Below are positions 25,401 through 35,615 of a DNA stretch of 64,000 nt, in pieces. Both the position numbers and the translations under genes were made by a program. Numbering within the stretch: position 1 is the first letter of the stretch; the number at the start of each line of letters is the position of its first letter. The notes under the pieces are model-generated. The model was not told the DNA's origin. It was given only the letters and a program-made list of their open reading frames with translations, and did not search any database. Source of the DNA: Acheta domesticus (taxonomy: Eukaryota; Arthropoda; Insecta; Orthoptera; Gryllidae); assembly GCA_031308135.1 (NCBI GenBank), contig JAHLJT010000631.1, forward strand, positions 157,931,276 through 157,995,275, written 5' to 3'.

Positions 25401-26188
25401 TCTGGCATAATTGAGCATTCGTTCGACGCATAAGGATACAGGATATTCTGACAAATTCATCACTTTAATACTTTCACTTTATCACTTCAATACTTTCTTT
25501 ACAAAAACTCGACTTAAAATAAACAGGTGAAAATATTACCCAACTGGCAACTGTTTACTGCAACGACTCTCTAGAGCTGTGTCCTGACGGTGGTGGAGTT
25601 TGGACACTAGCTTCATTCAATTCAATCCCTGACACGAGGACAATTCTATCTGATCGGTTTCACGCGGTTTCTCCAATCAATACCTAGTGAAGCCTCTAAC
25701 AGTTACAATACCAGACTAACGCAGTACCCTAACAAATTCGCCAAATGCCGCCCGCGATCTTTCCATTAACTTCTTGTCACCCCTCACCCCTTTCACACAC
25801 TTGCATGAACTACACTATCACATATGTTATATGAGCAATGGGAAACTTAGAACGTGTCCTGTCTTGGGCGGTGGACCGTTGGGGGCAAACCCTCCAATCG
25901 TCGACGTGTAGATCGGCGCCGGATCAGACATTTTAGCAGGAAAGGCACGCAGTCATCTCCCACAATTAACATAAACTACACTTACTATACCAATGACCGT
26001 GGTAGTTGATGCGCTCTGAAAAGAAATGCCTTGGCGCATCGTGTTATGAAAGCGTCCGTTTGTGCGGCGACGCGTGACCGTCACCTGCGTCGGGTCGCCT
26101 GCGCCGCGCCAGGACGGCGGGCGGGTGTGCGCCCGCGGGCGAGGGCGCGGCGCAGAGATTAATGCGGCGCCCAGGGCGGCGGGCGGGG
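19476..26188. repeat. Segmental duplication, copy 2
   Basis: Second copy of the 6.7-kb block at 1-6701, same orientation. Differences from copy 1 include an indel of about 9 bp next to the palindrome near 20855, a repeat of 'ggaagggt' near 20420, and several single-base indels that shift every shared ORF. Because indels between the copies are not in multiples of three, ORFs of about 140 codons seen in both copies at 3.5-3.9 kb and 23.0-23.4 kb are not under visible coding constraint. Unlike copy 1, this copy runs on without a gap into the CpG-rich block at 26.0-26.7 kb. Confidence 0.95.
25560..25945 (+). repeat. SINE A, partial copy (duplicate)
   Basis: Duplicate of the SINE at 6090-6470, with small indels. 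It has the same phrase order as the fuller copies at 13262-13750 and 62115-62640. Confidence 0.7.
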
Positions 26189-26700
26189 GAACAAGGGCGC
26201 GCGCCGGGGGCGACAGCGGCGCCGCCTGACGGGCCGGCGCGCCGCCGCGGCGGGTGGGGCGCTTCATTTGCCGGGGAAGCCCCGGCCGGCGCGGCGCGCG
26301 CTCGCCTTCGCTCGTCGGGGAAGTCCCTTTCTCCGGGGCCGAGCTCCGCCACAAAGCCCGGGCAGGCGGAGGCGGGGTGGCGACTCGCCTGCCGCGCCGC
26401 ATGTAAATCCGGCGATTGCCCCTCCGAGACGCTGCGGGGGCGGTGAGAATGGGGTGCGGCGGTGGTCAGCGCGTGCCCTGAGCCCGCTCGCCTCCTCCAC
26501 CGCCGCCGCCGCCGCCGCCGCTCCGGGGAAAGGACGTTCCTAACGAGCTGTGAATGACGGCGCTGTCGCTTTGATCAAACCTACTTGTGATTAATGGCCA
26601 CTTGCTACAACGCTCCGCCCGCGCGCTCGCCCGCGTGTGCCCTCCTGGGACCACGTCGCGGCCGTGGCACGCGTGCTGCCCTGTACTAAGGCTGCGGGTG
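26040..26700. other. Large CpG-rich block
   Basis: The most GC-rich stretch of the window, with many CpG and a run of CCG units (about 26497-26522) near its right side. Just beyond the peak come 'ctttgatcaaa' (a TCF/LEF-like site) and 'gtgattaatggcc' (homeobox-like core). Its left 150 bp belongs to the duplicated segment and equals the sequence that runs into the gap at 6702. Low-complexity ORFs rich in Ala, Arg, Gly and Pro occur in all frames and are a by-product of composition. Possible CpG-island promoter or enhancer; no transcript evidence is available here. Confidence 0.5.
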
Positions 26701-26972
26701 GATACATTCGGGCAACGGAGGGAGAGGTCGTCTGAGACGAACAAAGCAGAAGGCGGTTGACTTCCTTTACTCGCTACAACATTTTATTGATATTTTCCTA
26801 ATTTGCATGAGATGACAGGATCTTATTTTCTATCGTTGCTGAAGTACAACAACTTAAAAGTTTACAAAATACCCTATTCTGGTAATGTTAAATGTTTGAA
26901 TAAAATTGTCGGAATCTATTGAAGTTAGACTAATGAACGTTTTACAAGCAAGATACATCACTCATATTAATA

Positions 26973-27565
26973 CAGTAATCCCTCAACATTGGCGGGAGTT
27001 AGGTTCCCCAAAAAACCTCGAGAACGTCAAATCCGCGAATGTTGAATCTACATTTTAATGAAGAAAATTAGGTTAGGTTCCTGGATATCTAAAAGCCGTT
27101 TAAAAAAGAAAGAAAAAAGTCTGACAAGCAATTGCGGAAGAACTGAGTAAGGGCAACTAAAACAATTCACAATTTACATCCCAGAGAGAAAAAATAAAAC
27201 AATATTTGAAACTAATTTCAAAGTTGAAAGTGATATAATATAGGATTTGGTTATTTTTATTGGTTCATCACCCTCCTCATTGTTCTAATATCCAAACATG
27301 GAAAAGTCGCTGCTTCTATTTCCCTCTTAAATTTTGAAGTTACTTCCATGTTCGGATCACATTCCAATGCTCTTTCCACCAGAACGTGTTGAAGTTTTAG
27401 AACGCCATTAACAGCTTTGACATTGAAATTGCTCCAAGACACAGTTTCGCTTGTTACTTCATTAGGTTCGAGGTTGTCTTCACTGATGATTTCCCGAAGC
27501 TACTTGTCAGGGAGGTCTCGAAATTTATGGAGATTTAAGAAAAATATAATACCAAAAAGCAGTTT
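26973..27565 (-). pseudogene. pogo/Tigger-like transposon remnant
   Basis: At 26973 the sequence CAGTAATCCCTCAACATTGG then 'cgggagttaggttcc' follows a TA and looks like the terminal repeat of pogo/Tigger elements. Reading inward on the reverse strand, codons at about 27520-27260 give a fragment containing 'SWSNFNVKAVNGVLKLQ' and, further on, 'ECDPNMEVTSKFKREIEAA', which resembles the C-terminal tail of Tigger transposases (…DPN…S.KF.R.IE.A). One in-frame TAG lies just upstream. Only this 3' end is visible; the catalytic DDE core and the other terminus are missing. Confidence 0.5.
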
Positions 27566-28229
27566 TTGGATTGAAACATCTTTTTTCATCTCCTTATCAA
27601 AGTTATTTTCTTTAGTTTTATCATCATATATCCAATACGGATATGGAGGAGAGGTTTTATTTGAAAATCTCTAAATATAATATGAACGTTGGACAAGGAG
27701 AGAAGAAAGTTTCCTTAAAAAGTGATGAGTTTGTAATATATTCATTACATTTTCTAAAATATAAATATCGGATATCAACTTCTCCTCATGTTACGAACTA
27801 TTGGTTTTTAATTTCTATAACATCTAGTATTTGGTATTTAATTATTTATTTAATAATACTCTATCCTTACACTTACGAACATCCGATATGAGAAAATTTA
27901 TTGGTGGGCAGACAGAAGCGTCCGTACGGAGTTGCGGCGACGAAATTTTCGTAAACAATATTTATGTGAAATTAATTACTTGGAGTTGAGAATTGAATTG
28001 GTGAGATGAAATAAGTACACATTCCAAAAAAAGAGATGAATTGAACCGAGGTAGCCATTTTGTTTGTAAAATGTATCTACACCTCTGAGCTGAAAATGAG
28101 TCGTTTTCCTTAAGAAATAGTCTGTCATCCAGAGCTAGAATAAAATGAGTGGAAGAAGGAATACATTCCAGGAATGTTCCTTTTTCAACACAAATTCTTA
28201 ATAGTTCAGGGAGCTGCCGACGCGATTGT
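27566..28229. other. AT-rich spacer
   Basis: No gene recognised between the Tigger-like remnant and the hAT insertion. Two overlapping ORFs of 82-85 codons have biased AT-rich composition and no recognisable domain. Confidence 0.5.
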
Positions 28230-28237
28230 TGCGCTAG
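28230..28237. repeat. TSD of outer hAT, left
   Basis: TGCGCTAG, identical to 32393-32400. Confidence 0.95.
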
Positions 28238-28250
28238 CAGGGGCGGCTCG

Positions 28251-28258
28251 TCCTAAGG
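28251..28258. repeat. TSD of nested hAT, left
   Basis: TCCTAAGG, identical to 29543-29550; also part of the outer element's left subterminal sequence. Confidence 0.95.
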
Positions 28259-29542
28259 CAGGGCCGCTCAACCATTTGCTCCGAGGAGGACCGGCCGGTT
28301 GCTCTCTTCTCTTTCGCCGCAAAAAGAGCGAATGACGTCATCAAATATCGATCGGCGGCATGTGGCACAGAGGGTCGCGTCGTATTTCTACGGGATATTT
28401 TCCGTTGTTCGGAATGAAAAAATCTCACAGCTCTGGGAAAGGATATTACGACAGAAAAAACAGTAAGATACTTTTGTAACATTAATTGGAACAGTTGCTA
28501 GATATAAAGGTATTAGCGTAATTTGGAAATTAAAAAAATGATAATTTGCAATGCAGCAGGGAAAGAACGGTATCTTTTTGCAGATTGCGCCGGCAGTGCC
28601 AATTGTTTAGTTGCAAAATAGGTACTCAATAACATAAATGTAATAGCGGTGACATTACACAGTTTATCATGCTGCTGAATATGAAAAGTATTATAAAGGT
28701 TGCACAAAAATGTGATTAAATAAACTAGTAATAAAAATACTAAAAGTAAAGGAAATTAAAATTAAAAAATGAAGTTGATTGCAAAATCAAATATTCTTAT
28801 TACACCTTTTAAGTGTTTTTTTCTCGCAATATACTTTCTATATTTCAAAGAGATGACACGGTGCTATTGAGCCGTAACATGCATTTCAGATTGTGATCTG
28901 TAATTGTACTTCTCATTCGAGATTTACAAATTTTCAAAGAAGCAAAAAATTGCTCACAGTTGTATGTTGATCCAAACGTACTTAACAATCGAGCAGCATT
29001 ACGATGCGGTTTTGGAAAACGGTTTTTTGGGAAGTTCTTTTCCTAAACGCTCACGTTGTAGTATCGGTATGCAATAAAATTAAACTCTTTTGTATTGTGT
29101 TAATTTACTGTCAAAACAACACAAGAACATCAAAATATATCCAAAATTTACTTCTAGTGAGGCATTGTTTTTTAGAATACTGAGAACTTTCTTTTTTTCT
29201 TCTTCAGCGTACTTGTCATTTTCATCAGCATGATTAAATGTATAATGTCTTTGCAAATTAAACTTCTTCACGTGATTGAACCCTTTATGTAAACTAAACA
29301 TTTGGCATAGCAGCCGTAGTCGGCGAAAAGATACTTTTCTTCCCATACTGCATTGAAAATTGTCATTGTAGATGCTCTGGTCTGTGAAGTGCTCGCGTCG
29401 ACTTCCATGTTTCCGCGACTGGAGTTACCGGGACACTGTGACAGTGGTTATCGCAAGGCGCGCAACGCTCGCGCTCCGGTGTCCCGCTCTCGGCAGAAAC
29501 TACGGCTCCGCGCTGCCGATTTGCTCTGCTTGAGCGGCCCTG
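28259..29542 (-). mobile_element. Nested non-autonomous hAT (GTF2IRD2/EPM2AIP1-like type)
   Basis: Terminal repeats CAGGGCCGCTCAA (28259) and TTGAGCGGCCCTG (to 29542), 13 bp perfect, flanked by an exact 8-bp TSD TCCTAAGG (28251-28258, 29543-29550). It sits 13-21 bp inside the left end of the outer hAT and so must be younger. On the reverse strand it keeps an N-terminal transposase piece (29346-29080; 'KKFNLQRHYTFNH'-like, the zinc-finger-adjacent region of this hAT type) and, after an internal deletion, traces of the C-terminal dimerisation part ('LLSTFGSTY'-like, about 29010-28860). Near the other end an inverted copy of the N-terminal region is present (about 28540-28690, plus strand). The full copy elsewhere in the window is 51989-53277, opposite orientation. 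Confidence 0.92.
29080..29346 (-). pseudogene. N-terminal hAT transposase fragment in nested element
   Basis: An 88-codon open frame whose middle reads 'NHVKKFNLQRHYTFNHADE', matching the C/H-rich N-terminal region (C-x-x-C ... 'fNLkRHY...H') found in hAT-derived proteins of the GTF2IRD2/EPM2AIP1/SPIN-DOC type. In this copy and in the paralogous 52188-52397 segment the first half reads better in another frame ('WEEKYLFA...AKCLV'), which indicates a frameshift between the two halves. A following 'ASLEVNFG' matches the normal continuation, after which the central catalytic region is absent. Not functional. Confidence 0.7.
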
Positions 29543-29550
29543 TCCTAAGG
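29543..29550. repeat. TSD of nested hAT, right
   Basis: TCCTAAGG, identical to 28251-28258. Confidence 0.95.
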
Positions 29551-29768
29551 GGTCACTGGGGCCGGGCCCCACCAATATTTAATAAATGTACAAAAATTTT
29601 TATTCATCTTTACAGTCTGTCCCTTGTGATAATTGTAGTACTTTTTTGGAATTCTTTGTTCGTGAAGATCGACAATTCGTCTCCAGAACTCATTCCAAGT
29701 CCCAATAACCAAGAATTGAGGGTCATAGTTACTTGCCGCACTCAAAGATAGCGTTAGTAGCATTCTAG

Positions 29769-29894
29769 GGGCCCAGCCTGCGTGGGCCCACAGCCGGTAA
29801 CTCTGCTCCGTTTACAAGGTCAACGCCCTTCCGCGCTGGCCGCGAGTACTGCTTGCTAATTTTAGCAGCCCTTGGGGCCCGCACCAGCGGGCCC
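29769..29894 (+). other. Two strong GC hairpins in hAT leader
   Basis: GGGCCCA-GCCTGCG-TGGGCCC at 29769-29789 and GGGCCCGC-ACCA-GCGGGCCC at 29875-29894 are perfect stems of 7 and 8 bp about 105 bp apart, both preceded by a similar 'tagca' phrase. They lie upstream of the transposase start and may be duplicated subterminal binding sites or leader RNA structures. Confidence 0.6.
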
Positions 29895-29960
29895 TTCTCA
29901 CAGAACGGCAGTCTGAGCGCGTCGTTTCCAAAGTGCACGTGAAGTTCTGCGCGCTATAAG

Positions 29961-32063
29961 ATGAACATAGTAGATTCGTTACATCGTTTTCCGTTTTCTT
30001 CACTGAGGCTTGAAGAAAAAAATGATATCAAACGGTTAGGAGCACATCAACCGAGTGACTTTTCATTTACGCAAATTGATGGAAAAAAGAAACAAACTTT
30101 CTGTAATTCGTGGTTTCAGAAAAAATCATGGTTGACTGTGAGTGAAGGCAGACAAAGCTTATTTTGCTTTTATTGTTTATTATTGGGTGGTGAGGGATTG
30201 TGGACGACAGTAGGATGTAAGGATTTGAAACATTTGAGAGAAAGGATAAAGAAATACGAAGAAAGTGCAATACATTTAGAAAATGCTTGCAAATTTAAAA
30301 CTTTGGGAACTGTGAACATTGCTGCACAGATTGATTCGGCGGTCAAAGTTTCAATCCAGAAACATAATGAACAAGTCGCAAAAAATAGACATATTTTAGG
30401 GAGAGTGATCTAGTGTTTAAAATTCTGTGATACTCGTGAACTAGCATTGAGGGGGCATGATGAAACTGAAGAATCAAAAAATCGTGGCAGTTTTTTAGAC
30501 TTATTATCGTTACTCGGCAATCATGATAGTGTATTAGATGATCATTTAAACAATTCCTCTGTTTCTAAATATAACTCACACATGACACAGAACGAACTGC
30601 TAGATTATATGTTTGAAGTGTATTTGGAGGAAGTGAAGAAAGTCATAGACGTAGCTGATTTTGTTTCTCTGCAGGCCGATGAAACAACTGACATAACAAG
30701 TCGAAGTCAACTTGATATAATTTTAAGATATGTTAAGAGAAGCAAGCCTGTCGAAAGATTTATTTCTTTTGTAAAAGTTCTCAATCGTACAGCAATTGGG
30801 CTCTGTGAGATACTAACAACAAAACTGGAATATTTTAACATACAACAGAAGCTCATTGCTCCAGCATATGATGTAGCGGCGGTAATGAGTGTTAAAAAAG
30901 GGGGTGTTCAAACCCTTCTGAAAGAAACATTTCCTCATGCCAGGTATGTTCACTGCTACGCCCACCAACTTAATTTAGTTATCAAACAGGCTTGTTAAAA
31001 AAACATAAAAGTAAGATTGTTTTTTGCAAAGATAACAGGATTCACAACATTCTTTTCTTCTTCGCCAAAACGTAGTGACTTGCTACGTTCAGTGTGTAGT
31101 AGTCGCATTCCCACTGTTTCAACAACACGATGGAACTTTCAGTCTAGAGTTGTGAATTGCGTTGTGAACTGCGACAAAGCATCGTTATTGGAATGTTTTG
31201 AGAAAATTGAAGAGGAAGATGGGTGGAACGATGTTACAGTGAGAGAAGCTTGTGGCTTGAAAAGTTTGCTAAACAATAATGAATTTTCATTTTTTCTTAA
31301 TTTTTTCTACGATGTTATGAAACATGTTGACATCCTGTACAATACCATTCAGAGTCAGAATATAAGTGATGTGAAAGTACAGAATGCTTTACACCATTTT
31401 GAGACAGCATTGTCTGAAATTCGAGAGCACACAGAAAGATATCAGGCGAATGCTGAAGATGAATGTGTTACCAACCCATCGAAAAGATATCGACCAGAAT
31501 CTGAAGGAAATCTAAATGTAGATGCCAAAGAAGTATGTGACGTTGTTACAAACCAACTTAAAGAACGATTCTTGCAATCTGCGATATTTGGTTCTTTTGA
31601 AATAGTGGATCCAAAGAAATTTAATTATTTCAGAGAAAAGTTTCCTATTGACTTAGTCAGCACGTTTGCATCAAGTTACAGTGCATTTATTTCTAAAGAA
31701 AAATTAATTAATGAAATGTCTGTGATTTATCGGAATGATACTTTTGCAAATCTATTTTCAGTGTCAGATTTCTTCATTTTCTTAACGCAACATTCTTTCG
31801 AAGATTCTTTTTCTGAGACTTGCAAAACATTACAAATAGTGTTAACAACTCCGGTTACTACAGCTGAATCCGAACGGAGTTTCAGTACATTAAAAAGGAT
31901 CAAGACGTTTCTTAGAAATACCATGGGTCAAGATAGACTTAATTCGTTGGCTGTTTGTTCGATCCATAAGGAGGAAATTGCTGAAATACCAAACTTCAAC
32001 AATCGAGTCATTGAAATGTTTGCAAGACAGAAGAACAGGCGTGCACCACTTTTGTACAAGTAA
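29961..32063 (+). pseudogene. hAT transposase, ZMYM1-like, two in-frame stops
   Basis: A single reading frame of 700 codons from ATG 29961 to TAA 32061-32063, interrupted only by TAG at 30411-30413 (codon 151) and TAA at 30996-30998 (codon 346), with no frameshift. Residues about 46-110 form a TTF-type zinc-finger region (W51, W57, C69, C72, H105). After the first stop the frame continues with the family phrase 'LALRGHDE'. Probable catalytic residues are D240 in 'LQADETTD', D304 in 'APAYDVAAVMS' (family usually has Gly after this Asp; here Val) and E638 in 'TTAESERSFSTLKRIK'. The 'HCYAHQLNLV' box spans C332-H335. The C-terminal hAT dimerisation domain is complete. Proteins of this type excise and insert hAT elements and are often labelled zinc finger MYM-type 1-like. 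Its length is normal. The two point nonsense changes make it inactive unless read through. Confidence 0.93.
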
Positions 32064-32392
32064 TGCAGTTACATGGTGAGTACCTAGATTGTCTAAAGTA
32101 GGCTTCACCTTTGGAACTTTCAGCATTCCGTAAGATAAGCTATTGCATTAGCGATTTTTACAAAAATCTTTTGTTTCCGTTGACATACTAATATTTGATT
32201 AAACGTATTACTAATAGATCCAACTTACAAATTTTGTGGAAACGTATAGATTTAAATGTTTAATTAATCGATAATTAATGCTAATTAAATGATTCGTTAA
32301 ATGACAATTATTTAAATAAGTTATTGATTCTAAGATGATATTCATGCTTCTACAGCTGGTCCCACCAGAAAAAATGTCACGAGTCGCCACTG

Positions 32393-32400
32393 TGCGCTAG
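32393..32400. repeat. TSD of outer hAT, right
   Basis: TGCGCTAG, identical to 28230-28237. Confidence 0.95.
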
Positions 32401-33206
32401 TGAGCTTTTTTGTAGGATAACTGCACAAGAGTAGTTTTAGGTAATGTTCTGGTGAGTAAAGTTGCATTGATTTCTTTTGTTTGTATCCTATTGTTAGTGC
32501 AAAGTTAATAGAAGTTTGATTTACAATGCTAGAAGCAGATGGCGATTTGAGGCAATGATCAAAAGTGCCAAAACGACTGAGCCTTCTTTCTACGTAAAAT
32601 TACTTAAGAGTTACACTTTTCTGGAAATGTTGGCACTAGTACTTTGTGAAAATACCCAAAAGTATTGAACATAAGAAAGTAGCACTCACAGGCACTTCAT
32701 CTTCAGGGATAATGGTTTTGTTGAAAAATCACCGTATACTGATGGTGTACTTAAATTTACCTTCAAATTGAAGAAATTGAACACTGTTGAGCTCCCGGAA
32801 ACTAAGGCATATCTTCAAGAAAAAGTTCCCATAAAAATGGAGAAACTAAATGATCTTCAGAACATTACACATTACAGCCCTGATGCGCACCGCCCAGAAA
32901 GAGAAACTTTCCTGGCCAACACAAAACCCGGAAGATGTCAAAACGATGATAATTTCAATGAGTTTGATGAGAAGTAATTGTTAAAAGAAAGAATGAGTAT
33001 GCATTTCGTATTCTGAACTGGATATTGAGTTAATAACATGTTTTTCTTTGTATAAAATACTAAGGTTTTCTTTGTAAACTTGCTCCAAGCTAACATAATA
33101 GAGCTCTTAAACCAATATAATACACATAAATCTAATCTACCTTAACCGAATCTAACTAAATATAATTTTAAAATATTTATGTAAAATATAAGTATTTGTA
33201 ATACGT
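32401..33206. other. AT-rich spacer
   Basis: No gene recognised. Flat AT-rich sequence between the hAT and the next TIR element; a 69-codon ORF at 32768-32977 has no recognisable domain. Confidence 0.5.
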
Positions 33207-34905
33207 TTTACTTTCCCGTATACGTACGTATATACGGAGTAATATACGTAGTATAGGGGAACTAGTGGTGCTATAAAATGTAATGCAGAAGGAACTAGTG
33301 GTGCTACAGAATGGCACAGACTTTCCCGTATTAGTTTTCTATTTTCTTGGGTCTTCGCTAGCTATTCGGAATTGCCACATACTCTTTCTTGCCAGCTACC
33401 ATCTATCATCGCCAAAGTACATTTTTTTGTCATTTTCTTAATTTTTCGGTTTCCTATTGGTAGAACAGAAACATTAATTTTAGAATATTAAAGAACACAA
33501 AAACCTAGCCGTAAATGGCAATTTTCTTTTAAAAATTATGTGCCGTTTAAGAGAAAATGGCGTTTTAGCACTACTAAAAATGCGAAATTTGAAGCTCATT
33601 TTCACAGAAAATTTTTGAGTTTTCAAAATTCTTTATTTGAAGTTATTTGAAGCACTTACACTCACAAATATAATAATGTTTACAAATTGCGGGGATAATG
33701 TGCATATTAAAGATGTGAGAGATCTTTCAAAAAATTTACATTTATATAATTTTTGAAAAAAACAAAAAAAACTCAAAATAAACTTCACGCTATACTAATG
33801 AGTGTAATTAGCACTATCCGTTACAAAAGTTTCAAGAAGAAAATTGCAGCCATATACGAGAAAATGACGTTTGAGCATTTCTGAAAATGCCGAAATTTGA
33901 GCTACTTTTCACAGAAAACGGTAGTGTTTTCGAGAAACTTTACTTGACATTATTTAAAGCATGTATACTCGTAAATATAATAATGTAAAAAAATCGCCGA
34001 TAATGTAAATATTAACGACGTGAGAGACAAGTAAAAAAATGTACACTTTGGTAATTTTTGAAAAAAACCAACCGATAGACCAAAATGGCTTTTATGTCAT
34101 TGATAGAGTACATTTACCACTATCCCTACCAAAAGTTTAAAGAAAAAATTTGGAGCCGTTTTTGAGAAAATCTTGTTTTTGTAATTTTTTAAAATTGCAC
34201 ATATTGCACGCAATATTGCAAGAAAACTACCAAAATTTTGAAAAACATTTACATGACCTTTGTGAAAGAACTCAATATGCAGAACAAATTTTATTTGAAG
34301 AAAAAATCTCCATCTTCAATTTTGTAGTTGGAGAAAGACGCCGAAAAAAATTCAAACTTTCACAATTTTCGAAAATTCAGAGCTGTACGTGAAAATCGGA
34401 GCTATGCCATGTTAAAAAGTGTATTTTCCTCTATTCATACAAGAAATTTAAAGAAAAAATTTGGAGCCGTTTTTGAGAAAATGTTTGAAAATCCCCGGGG
34501 GGCTTCATATAAAGTACCCCCAAATTTTAAAGAATCTTTTTCAAAATCACAAAGCTTCGACTAGAATCAGATCGACTGGGGAATATCAATTTTGAAGAAA
34601 ATCGACCGAACGGTTTAGGCGCTAGCGTTGAGCACATACGGACAGACGGACAGACGGACGGACGGAATGCCGTCAATAGATTTTTAAGTATAAAGAAGCA
34701 ACAAATCATGGATGTTGACCACACCACGAGATAGAGGATTTTTTTTCTTAATTTAGCAACTGGTTTTATCCACTTATTCGTTTTCACGGCCCGGCAATTA
34801 ATTTTTTTCCGCCGAAAATTGGCCATTTTTCCGCGCAGCATTACATAACTTTCCCTATACTACGTATATCACTCCGTGTATACGTACGTATACGGGAAAG
34901 TAAAA
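33207..34905 (+). mobile_element. TIR element with four ~307-bp internal tandem units
   Basis: Left end TTTTACTTTCCCGTATACGT (about 33209) and right end matching its inverse to about 34905; the inverted match covers about 50 bp with two or three mismatches, including the 'tacggagt..tatacgtagtataggg' part. Inside, 'GAGAAAAT' recurs in phase at 33551, 33858, 34164 and 34475 (spacing 307, 306, 311), each copy preceded in three cases by a 'tt(t)ggagccgtttttgag'-like phrase, so most of the body is a diverged tandem array. Downstream follow 'cgctagcgttgagcac', a GACAGACGGACGGACGG tract (34639-34666) and 'cggcccggcaatt'. No transposase is encoded. Relatives in the window are at 2450, 10372 (reverse), 34946, 37690, 56165 and 61170. 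Confidence 0.75.
34639..34666. repeat. GACGGACAGACGG tract
   Basis: Short tetranucleotide-type array of GACA/GACG units, diagnostic of this TIR family and found again near 2542, 10551 (inverse), 22019 and 56205. Confidence 0.85.
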
Positions 34906-35615
34906 AACGGCGAAATTTTGGCAGAAAAAAATCATTGCTGGGCCCTGATAACGAACTAGTGGTGCTACAGAATGGCATAGACTTTCCCGCATTAGTTTTG
35001 TATTTCCTTCGGTCTGGGGTAGCTATTTGGAATTGTCACAAACTCTTGCCAGCTGCCATCTATCGCCACCAAAAATACATTTTTTGACATTTTCTTAATT
35101 TTTCGCTTTCCTAATGGTAGAACGGAAATATTATTTTAGAATATTATAAAACACAAAAATCCCGTCCTACATGGCAATTTTCTTGAAAACTTTGTAGTTG
35201 TTTTCAGGAAAATGGCGTTTAAGCGCTACTAAAAATGCGAAATTTGAAGTTCTTTTTTACAGAACATATTTGGGTATTTAAGAAACTTTATTTAAAGCAT
35301 TTGAAGGACATGCACTCACAAATATTATAAGGTTTACAAATTGCTGGTAATGTACATATTAAAGATGTAAGAGATCTTTAAAGAAATCTTTGCGTAATTT
35401 TCGAAAAAACAAAAAAATACCTAAAAATGAACTTAACGTCATATCAAAGAATGCAATTAGCACTACCTATTCTAAAATTTTGAAGAAAATATTTAGAGAC
35501 ATTTATGAGAAAATAACGTTCAAGGTTTCTGAAAATGCGGAATTGTGAGCAACTTTTCACAGAAAACGGTTGAGTTTTCGAAAAATTTCCCAAAACTTAA
35601 CGAAATGGGAATATG
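34896..35615 (+). repeat. Second, partial copy of the TIR/tandem-unit family
   Basis: Immediately after the first element, 34896-34945 is an inverted match to the first element's 3' part (34775-34835, around 'gggccc(t/g)g' and 'ccgccgaaaa'), then 'gaactagtggtgctacagaatgg' onward repeats the first element's 5' body. 'AAAATGGCG' and 'GAGAAAATAACG' at 35206 and 35507 (301 bp apart) show two tandem units. The match fades near 35615, so the 3' half is missing. Confidence 0.65.

Larger units (their letters stand above)
28238..32392 (+). mobile_element. hAT transposon (outer element) with perfect 8-bp TSD
   Basis: Left terminus CAGGGGCGGCTCGT at 28238-28251; right terminus ACGAGTCGCCACTG ending at 32392, whose inverse is CAGTGGCGACTCGT (12 of 14 match). 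The flanks are an exact 8-bp direct repeat TGCGCTAG at 28230-28237 and 32393-32400, the hallmark of hAT insertion. The element is 4155 bp, but 1284 bp is a second nested transposon plus its 8-bp TSD, so the original was about 2863 bp. It carries one transposase frame (29961-32063) with two premature stops. The 8-bp TSD is still perfect, which argues for a fairly recent insertion despite the dead transposase. Confidence 0.95.

Noticed and set aside
25953..26744. Six overlapping ORFs of 78-149 codons in the CpG block
   Set aside because: All are low complexity (Ala, Arg, Gly, Pro) in every frame, as expected from CpG-rich DNA lacking stops.
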